In this document: piece by piece, positions 58,473 through 64,000 of the stretch
Numbering within the stretch: position 1 is the first letter of the stretch
Layout of the letters: each line of letters begins with the position of its first letter
Source of the DNA: Shewanella sp. c952
Lineage (GTDB): Bacteria; Pseudomonadota; Gammaproteobacteria; Enterobacterales; Shewanellaceae
Assembly: GCF_019654975.1 (NCBI RefSeq)
Contig: NZ_BPEW01000021.1
Coordinates: 25,623 to 89,622, forward strand
Length of the DNA stretch: 64,000 bases
Reading direction: 5' to 3'
The notes under the pieces: model-generated
Databases searched by the model: none
What the model was told of the DNA's origin: nothing
The model's input: only the letters and a program-made list of their open reading frames with translations
Program-made: the position numbers and the translations under genes

Positions 58473-59057
58473 CTACTTATGGCCCCAAGGCACAGGCGGC
58501 AGTGCCACAGGCTTGGTTAGATCAAAGTCGACTCTAAAGTCACGTTCTTCTCGGGTTAACCGATAAGTGAACTGTTCAGGTTTAACGTACATATGCCATA
58601 CGTTAGTAATCGACACATCTAGGCCGTTCTCTCTGAAGTTATTAATCGAATGTGCATCAACAGGGAAAGACTGCTCCGTGGCGCTGCCCATATCGGCTGT
58701 CATGCCGCCATACATAGTCACTTTATCTTCACTACCATCTTTATGGCGGTGATCATGGGCGAGATGCAAACCATACTGAGTCTTAGTGATCACCCAAGTT
58801 CGAGAGTGATCATCCCCAACGTGAAACGGCACTTTAAGCACAGTGTCACTGCACTCGCGCACATGCATAATCAGTTTTTTGCCACTAAATGCAGAATCCG
58901 CAGTATTACCCGCTGTCACCGTACCTTGAAATGCTTTGCCACAATGAGCCGCGAGATTATCGAAAAAAGCGCTCTGCTCTGAAGTCACAGCCATAGCTGG
59001 TAGCGATAATGCGCCAACCGTTAACAATGCAATTTGTGAGTATTTTGTTGTTTTCAT
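58473..59057 (-). CDS. Secreted protein of unknown function
   Basis: The 194-residue protein has a signal peptide (MKTTKYSQIALLTVGALSLPAMA) and two cysteines (AAHCGKAF, VRECSD) that could form a disulfide. It is histidine-rich in the middle (HLAHDHRHKDGSED). I do not recognise the family. It lies between the octaheme gene and the TtrBA-like genes on the same strand as the latter, but the repeat region separates it from them, so it is probably transcribed separately. Confidence 0.65.
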   Translation of the reverse strand: MKTTKYSQIALLTVGALSLPAMAVTSEQSAFFDNLAAHCGKAFQGTVTAGNTADSAFSGKKLIMHVRECSDTVLKVPFHVGDDHSRTWVITKTQYGLHLAHDHRHKDGSEDKVTMYGGMTADMGSATEQSFPVDAHSINNFRENGLDVSITNVWHMYVKPEQFTYRLTREERDFRVDFDLTKPVALPPVPWGHK

Positions 59058-59110
59058 TATTATCTCCGATGATTTGTGACTAACCCTATCATAAACAGAT
59101 AAATTTTAAC

Positions 59111-59641
59111 TTAAGCCCAGAAAGTCCTCTCAGCCAAATAGATTACTGAGAGGAAATTGGTCGCAGATGAACTAATACTTAATTTACGCTAGCTAGAATG
59201 CCGTGATGCCATTCCAAACCGTTAAGCATATTAGCTAGATCTGCAACTGGAACTGTCTGTATTGAAGACCATTGGCTCAAAATACTTAAGAGTATAAAAG
59301 TCCCCTCAGCCAAACAGAATGCAGAGGGGGAATTGGTTGCAGGTGAACTAAACCTTCTCAACTCAGATTGGAAGCATTTGATTAAAATGCTTAAGAGCAG
59401 AAAAGTCCCCTCAGCCAAATAGAACACTGAGGGGAAATTGGTTGCTGATGAACTAAACCTTCTCAACTCGAATAGGAATACCGTGGCGGCAGTTCGCGCC
59501 AGTCCAATAATCGTTGAGCATACTCGCAGTTTGATTACGAGTCGGATCTGCATTGGAAACATTTGATTAAAATGCTTAAGAGCAGAAAAGGCCCCTCAGC
59601 TAAACAGAATGCTGAGGGGAAAGTGTCGCAGGTGAACTAAG
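59111..59641. repeat. Four repeated hairpin modules with relict gene tails downstream of the ttrA-like gene
   Basis: A module of about 65 bases occurs four times. Each has a hairpin of CCCCTCAG/CTGAGGGG type (59126-59153, 59302-59329, 59407-59434, 59592-59619) and a shared flank GAACTAA. On the minus strand the hairpins end in ACTTTT or CCTTTT, like terminators. The direct repeat CATTTGATTAAAATGCTTAA precedes two of them. Between the modules lie remnants of the 3' end of the neighbouring oxidoreductase gene. Confidence 0.85.
59453..59548 (-). pseudogene. Relict C-terminal tail of a ttrA-like paralogue
   Basis: These 96 bases encode the last 31 residues and stop of the adjacent oxidoreductase without a single amino-acid change (DPTRNQTASMLNDYW, then TGANCRHGIPIRVEKV). 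Only three bases differ and all are synonymous third positions. It lies exactly 200 bases from the genuine end. There is no upstream coding part, so it is the leftover 3' end of a lost or deleted paralogue. Confidence 0.85.
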
Positions 59642-59652
59642 CTTTTTTCAAG

Positions 59653-62600
59653 CTAAACCTTCTCAACTCGAATAGGAATACCGTGGCGGCAGTTCGCGCC
59701 AGTCCAGTAATCATTTAGCATACTCGCAGTTTGATTACGAGTCGGATCCGACGGGATCATTTGGTTAATCGCAACACCACCGGCACGCTCTTTTAACCCA
59801 GCAAGCTTCTGCCCGTTAATCACTCTATCATCACCACCAAAACCTTTTGCATGTCCAAATCCGTGAGATACGCATACTGCCCCTTTAGCAACCCCCGAAT
59901 CGGTCTGCAACAAACCAACGGCTGGCTTGCCGTTCGCCGTTATCAGCTTGACGCTATCGCCGTCGTTTAGGCCCTGCTCAATGGCGGTGTCTTGATTCAT
60001 GTAGACATAGTTAGTCGGACTAATTTCGGCGATACGCTTATAGGCTACCGCATAGTTAGAGCGCACTGTTGCCTTGTAGCTTGAGAACAACAGAGGATAC
60101 TCAGACTTAGGCCAATGGCTCTCCCAGGTATCTCCATTCCAGAACTTATGTTCCTGATAGGTGATAGTGCCAGGATAACGCTCTCCGGAATAAGCATGGC
60201 GCAACTGTGTCACAGCTTCATGATAGATCTGCAGACACTTAGCCCCCGCTCCCTTGATAAACTCACCGTCATAACGATCATCCGCCACATAGTAACCGCC
60301 TCGAGACAATAGAGATTCTACCTGACTGCTTTCAGTTGGAGTCAGTCTTGGAGTCAGCGGTTTCATCGCATAATCCAGTCCTGCCCACTCTCTATCCTCA
60401 GCCGTCACCTTAGGCAGATCTTCACATTGAGCCGCCACGTTAGCCAGATATTTTGAATGCCAATCATCGAAACATAGCAAGTCAGCTGGCTGGCCATCTG
60501 CATGAGCGATCGCACCTTTACCGAAGCCAGGTAGCTTCATCTCTAAGGCGATATCGATCAGCAACTGCTCCATACACACATGCTGACCACGTTCATTTTT
60601 AACCGTTCTCGGTGTGACCAATGGCGATGCAGCAACGATGCCCAGCATATGTGAACCCCACATACGATCCGCCGCATACTCTTCCAGCATTGAGCGATCC
60701 GGAATGAAATAGTCCGCATAGCGGTTAGTCTCATTCATATGACAATCGATGCCGACAATTAACGGCAGACGCTTAGGATCGGCGATGCTCGCCACTACCT
60801 CTTGGCTTATAGATGCAGCACTGTAAAGGAAGTTGTTACGCCAGTTGAACAATACCTTAGCTTGGTACGGATCATTATTGGCATGACTGGTCCACTGCTC
60901 AGCCGCGTTCATGGCCGGAAGCATTTCATTCCATGGCGTGCTAGCCGGATAAGGATTCTGTCCTTTGGCGACCTTCTGTTGATACTCGGTCGAAGACTCA
61001 TAGGCACCGTCGCGACAGGCATTGACTACGCCGTCTAAACTGACACCATCGGCGATATTAGCCAGATCGTAACGCCCTTCCATGCCACCGATAGGCCCAT
61101 TGCCATAACTCGCGCCACCTTTAGCGTCATGGGAGCCGACTAAGGTATTCAATGTTGCCCAAATCCACCCCATCACAAAACCATCGGAAGAGTTAGTACC
61201 GCCGTTACCCGCGATACAAGCCTTACGGCCATAATGACCTAAATCTTTCGCCACCTGACGTATATCTTCGACAGAGATACCCGATTGCTCAGCGTACACC
61301 TTCATGCTGGTGCGCAGTGCTTCTTCTCGAAGCAGAGACAGTGAAGAAACCAGTTTAACCCTACGGCCCTTGCTATCTTTAAAGATTTTACTGACAAACA
61401 GCTCTGCCTTATCACCCGACTCGGCAGACACTAAGGTCTGACTCCCAGACTTGATGATCAACGCTTCATCGCCACCAAGACCGAAATCAGCCGCTTTCGC
61501 AAAACCTTTATAGTTAGGATGCTTAGGATCCATCACCACCAGGTGACCAGCATTGGTATAGTTAAGCTCACCAGCTGCCTTCGCCGCCTTCTCACTCGCG
61601 CCTTCAAGGTGGACCTTATTAAACCAACCCTCTTCAAGCATGGTACGAATAACACCGAAGGAGAATGCCGCATCCTGGCCCGGCTTAACTGCTAACCACT
61701 TGGCATTGGTATCTGCCGCGACAGTGGTACGCAGTAGTGGGTCCACGCACACATATTTGAATTTTCTATCGACTCGACTATCGGCAAGCCCGCGCCCTAC
61801 ACGGTTAAGGCTGGCACCAGACGACCCTGGGCTTGTGCCCATAAACAGGCCATACTCGACATTTTCCCAATCGACATCGTTAAGCCATTCTTCGAAATCC
61901 GGCGACATGCCTAAAGCAAAGCCTGTCGCCTGAGCCGCACCACAGTATGCGTGTTTAGTACCTAAGTTACTGGTACCCCATGACTGCTGCATAAAGCGAG
62001 CATAGAAACTGCCACGCAGTGTATCTTCGGCGCAGAAGGTTGCAAACAGGTGGTTAGCCGCAGTACCAAACTCAGGGTAGCCAGGTTTAACTTGCTTATC
62101 GAGCTGGCGTATTGTCTTTAGCCCTTCAACATGGCCTTCGCCAAACAGATCACCACCGTTGACGATCTCTGATAGCGCCTGTTCATAGCTGATACTGACC
62201 CATTTGCCTTCACCGCGCTTGCCCGCACGTTTAAGCACCTGCGTAACACGGCGTTCATCATCGACCGAATCGGCACAACTTGCGCCCTTGGCACAGGTAG
62301 TAGCACGGTTTTCGAGTCCAGCCTCACCCGCCAGGGCAACATAGCTTTGCTTTACTGCTGTATCTATCGGCAGCGGAGCACCTGAGTTGTTCTCGCAATA
62401 GGGGTTACCACCCACTTTCAAAATCTTATCATTGGCATCGTCTATACGTACCCGCAGGCCACAGATGTTGTAACAGCTAAAGCAGCGTGAATAAGCGGTA
62501 CGTATACCTGGGGTTCTCTGCCATTGGCCATCACTGCCTTGCTGGCACTCTGGAGGAATAGGGTGACCAAAGTGTGCCACATCCTGACTACGTTTAGGAC

Positions 62601-62694
62601 CACTGGTGTGGCCTTTATCGCCACAGGCGACTGTCGCAGCGCCGGCAACAGAAACGATACTCGCTCGGGTTAAAAATTTACGTCTGTCCATCAT
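59653..62694 (-). CDS. Molybdopterin oxidoreductase, TtrA-like
   Basis: The 1013-residue protein has a Tat signal (MDRRKFLTRASIVSVAGAA), an Fe-S cluster region (CFSCYNICGLRV and TCAKGASC) and the long catalytic part of the DMSO-reductase superfamily. A cysteine in GTKHAYCGAAQA is the likely molybdenum ligand. Length and sequence style fit tetrathionate-reductase TtrA and its relatives, but the substrate is not proven. It begins right after the ttrB-like gene; GGAG overlapping that stop codon favours the second ATG, at 62691. It should act in the periplasm with the Fe-S subunit. Confidence 0.8.
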   Translation of the reverse strand: MMDRRKFLTRASIVSVAGAATVACGDKGHTSGPKRSQDVAHFGHPIPPECQQGSDGQWQRTPGIRTAYSRCFSCYNICGLRVRIDDANDKILKVGGNPYCENNSGAPLPIDTAVKQSYVALAGEAGLENRATTCAKGASCADSVDDERRVTQVLKRAGKRGEGKWVSISYEQALSEIVNGGDLFGEGHVEGLKTIRQLDKQVKPGYPEFGTAANHLFATFCAEDTLRGSFYARFMQQSWGTSNLGTKHAYCGAAQATGFALGMSPDFEEWLNDVDWENVEYGLFMGTSPGSSGASLNRVGRGLADSRVDRKFKYVCVDPLLRTTVAADTNAKWLAVKPGQDAAFSFGVIRTMLEEGWFNKVHLEGASEKAAKAAGELNYTNAGHLVVMDPKHPNYKGFAKAADFGLGGDEALIIKSGSQTLVSAESGDKAELFVSKIFKDSKGRRVKLVSSLSLLREEALRTSMKVYAEQSGISVEDIRQVAKDLGHYGRKACIAGNGGTNSSDGFVMGWIWATLNTLVGSHDAKGGASYGNGPIGGMEGRYDLANIADGVSLDGVVNACRDGAYESSTEYQQKVAKGQNPYPASTPWNEMLPAMNAAEQWTSHANNDPYQAKVLFNWRNNFLYSAASISQEVVASIADPKRLPLIVGIDCHMNETNRYADYFIPDRSMLEEYAADRMWGSHMLGIVAASPLVTPRTVKNERGQHVCMEQLLIDIALEMKLPGFGKGAIAHADGQPADLLCFDDWHSKYLANVAAQCEDLPKVTAEDREWAGLDYAMKPLTPRLTPTESSQVESLLSRGGYYVADDRYDGEFIKGAGAKCLQIYHEAVTQLRHAYSGERYPGTITYQEHKFWNGDTWESHWPKSEYPLLFSSYKATVRSNYAVAYKRIAEISPTNYVYMNQDTAIEQGLNDGDSVKLITANGKPAVGLLQTDSGVAKGAVCVSHGFGHAKGFGGDDRVINGQKLAGLKERAGGVAINQMIPSDPTRNQTASMLNDYWTGANCRHGIPIRVEKV

Positions 62695-62700
62695 CTGCTC

Positions 62701-63396
62701 CTAGCGTTGCCATTCAAGGAAGTTAAGCGACAAGATCTCTTGATCGTCTGCCTGCTCGGGTAAACCAATATAGAAAATATTGGGCTTAGTGCCAGAATCT
62801 GAAAGCATGGCATACACCTTATTGTCTCTGACTAACTGAGATACCTTGCTTTGGGGATCATTGAGATCACCAAAGCTTCTGGCCTCACCGATACAGGTTT
62901 CCACGCAGGCTGGAAGCAGACCCGCTGAAACGCGGTGAATACAGAAGTTACATTTTTCCGGAGGCGTTTCTAACGTTTCATCTTTACGTCTTGCGCCATA
63001 AGGACAGGCGTCGACACAGAGCTGACAATGAATACACTCTTCGTGGTCAATAACCACAATGCCATCTTCTTCACGTTTATAGGTCGCCTCAACGGGACAA
63101 ACATATACGCAGGCAGGGTTATCACATTGATTACACTGATTAGGTACGGCCAGAGTCGCGAAGCTATCTCCCTGCTCAATACAAGCTTGACTAACTCGGG
63201 TTCGACCCCGTCCGGCCTCGGTCTGGTTTTCCATTGCGCAGGATACGGTGCAAGATAAACAGCCGGTACAGCGGCGCACATCAAACACCATAGCCAAGCG
63301 TTTTCCTGGAGTCTTAGCTTGCAGCTGTGCATTAGGTACGATTGCAAGCATGGCGCCGCCGGCCGCCATTTTTAATATGGAACGTCTATCTAACAT
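62701..63396 (-). CDS. Tat-exported 4x[4Fe-4S] ferredoxin subunit, TtrB-like
   Basis: The 231-residue protein has a Tat signal (MLDRRSILKMAAGGAMLA) and sixteen cysteines in four groups: CTGCLSCTVSC, CNQCDNPACVYVCP, CIHCQLCVDACP, and CNFC followed by CVETC. This is the electron-transfer subunit of TtrB/PsrB/NrfC type. Its gene is 6 bases upstream of the ttrA-like gene and surely cotranscribed. No membrane quinol-oxidising subunit (TtrC/PsrC) is seen downstream; electrons may come from a cytochrome, or that gene may be elsewhere. Confidence 0.88.
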   Translation of the reverse strand: MLDRRSILKMAAGGAMLAIVPNAQLQAKTPGKRLAMVFDVRRCTGCLSCTVSCAMENQTEAGRGRTRVSQACIEQGDSFATLAVPNQCNQCDNPACVYVCPVEATYKREEDGIVVIDHEECIHCQLCVDACPYGARRKDETLETPPEKCNFCIHRVSAGLLPACVETCIGEARSFGDLNDPQSKVSQLVRDNKVYAMLSDSGTKPNIFYIGLPEQADDQEILSLNFLEWQR

Positions 63397-64000
63397 ACAT
63401 TGCCCTTAAATATGAGAGTGAAAAGCGATCGCCTTTACTCCATACATCTATAGAAGTCTTATTATTAAAATACACGTAACTAGAATTAATATATAATACA
63501 AGACACATTTTAAGAGTCACAATTAAATAAAGATCACATTTAAAAAATAAATTGAAATACTTTGAAATAAAAACAGCATAAGGTATTCGTGAACTAGAGA
63601 GTTATTCCTGCATCAGGTCACATCTAATAAATAAATATAAAAATGGTGAAATTTTTCAAACTTAACATTTACTCAACGCATATAGACTGCAAGCTATTTC
63701 ACCTTTTTCGCATATAAAACAGTAAGATATGCAAAAGAGATACATACACACCAGAAAATTCAAGCCTTTCTAAACAGTCACTTATAAATACCGGAAAACT
63801 TCTGCACAAATATCGACATCTGTATTTTGCAATTATCAACAATCGCAATTCGGGAGTTGCATCAAAGTTCTAACAATACTCATATTAAAACTGTGACATA
63901 TAACACTGAATACTATTAAACATATATAGATGATACTCACATCGAAAAATAACAAGCCATGCATCATGAATAAAATAGACCAATTAAATTACAATCAATT
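63397..64000. other. AT-rich region upstream of the ttrB-like gene
   Basis: This strongly AT-rich stretch is the promoter side of ttrBA. Half-matches to the CRP/FNR class (such as TGTGA near 63892 and several TCACA halves) occur, but no complete site could be defended. A plus-strand ATG at 63967 opens a frame MNKIDQLNYNQ that runs to the window edge without a ribosome-binding site; it could be the start of a divergent gene. Confidence 0.45.

Noticed and set aside
59179..59562. A 127-residue minus-strand reading frame in the repeat region
   Set aside because: It arises from the repeated terminator modules and the relict gene tail read in a different frame; most of the protein is a repeat artefact with no family features.
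59111..59641. CRISPR-like appearance of the repeats
   Set aside because: Repeat spacing is irregular (about 105-185 bases), the intervals are relict gene ends and not unique spacers, and no cas gene is present.
63967..64000. Possible start of a divergent plus-strand gene
   Set aside because: Only eleven codons are visible and there is no ribosome-binding site, so it is not listed as a gene.

Overview
The gene content and order point to a marine gammaproteobacterium, most likely a Shewanella species. The evidence is conserved gammaproteobacterial synteny (coaBC-dut-slmA, rpmB-rpmG-radC, rph-pyrE beside yicC, srkA-dsbA, recQ-yigI-rarD), small proteins such as Rof, ZapB and the YtfK type, an octaheme cytochrome beside a TtrBA-like respiratory pair, and several sensor and secreted-peptidase genes. 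The species was not determined.

Housekeeping part, 1-32065. A FadL-type porin runs off the left edge. The leuABCD operon follows on the minus strand, with a leucine-rich leader peptide and an attenuator. Next come a TPR protein with a decayed GGDEF-like end, recQ, yigI, rarD, a small membrane protein and argA (with tandem ARG-box-like sites over its promoter). Then rpmB-rpmG, radC, coaBC-dut-slmA, an S9 peptidase, folE, pyrE and rph with an intercistronic attenuator, yicC, a DUF1223 protein, rof, an NhaC-type antiporter, zapB, a YtfK-like gene, srkA-dsbA, small lipoprotein or envelope genes and ygbA. Between the YtfK-like gene and dsbA lie a possible small RNA and a 425-bp element with inverted terminal repeats.

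Accessory centre, 32280-52608. A plus-strand cluster combines a signalling module with a polysaccharide-type machine. The signalling parts are a response regulator fused to a PP2C/SpoIIE phosphatase, a STAS antagonist, an RsbW-like HATPase and an Hpt protein. The machine parts are a nucleotidyltransferase, a cellulose-synthase-like GT2, a soluble GT2-like enzyme, four divergent DUF3131 proteins (one membrane-anchored, two lipoproteins, one exported), an exported low-complexity protein and an outer-membrane barrel with a duplicated module. No sigma factor or standard Bcs/Wza export gene is present. It is followed by a porin/periplasmic-binding-like operon that diverges from a hybrid histidine kinase, which may feed the Hpt protein. 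This is the best candidate for an undescribed system: an exopolysaccharide locus controlled by a phosphorelay and partner switch. A 7TM protein that resembles the membrane half of an AraC-type regulator comes next.

Right part, 52717-64000. This holds a second S9 peptidase, a SYLF protein, a MarR regulator with two palindromic operators 30 bp apart, an octaheme lipoprotein cytochrome with an Ig-like N-terminus, a secreted protein of unknown function, and a TtrB/TtrA-like pair. Downstream of ttrA-like is a run of repeated terminator hairpins with leftover copies of the gene's 3' end, which suggests lost tandem paralogues. All calls come from reading the sequence; no database search was run.
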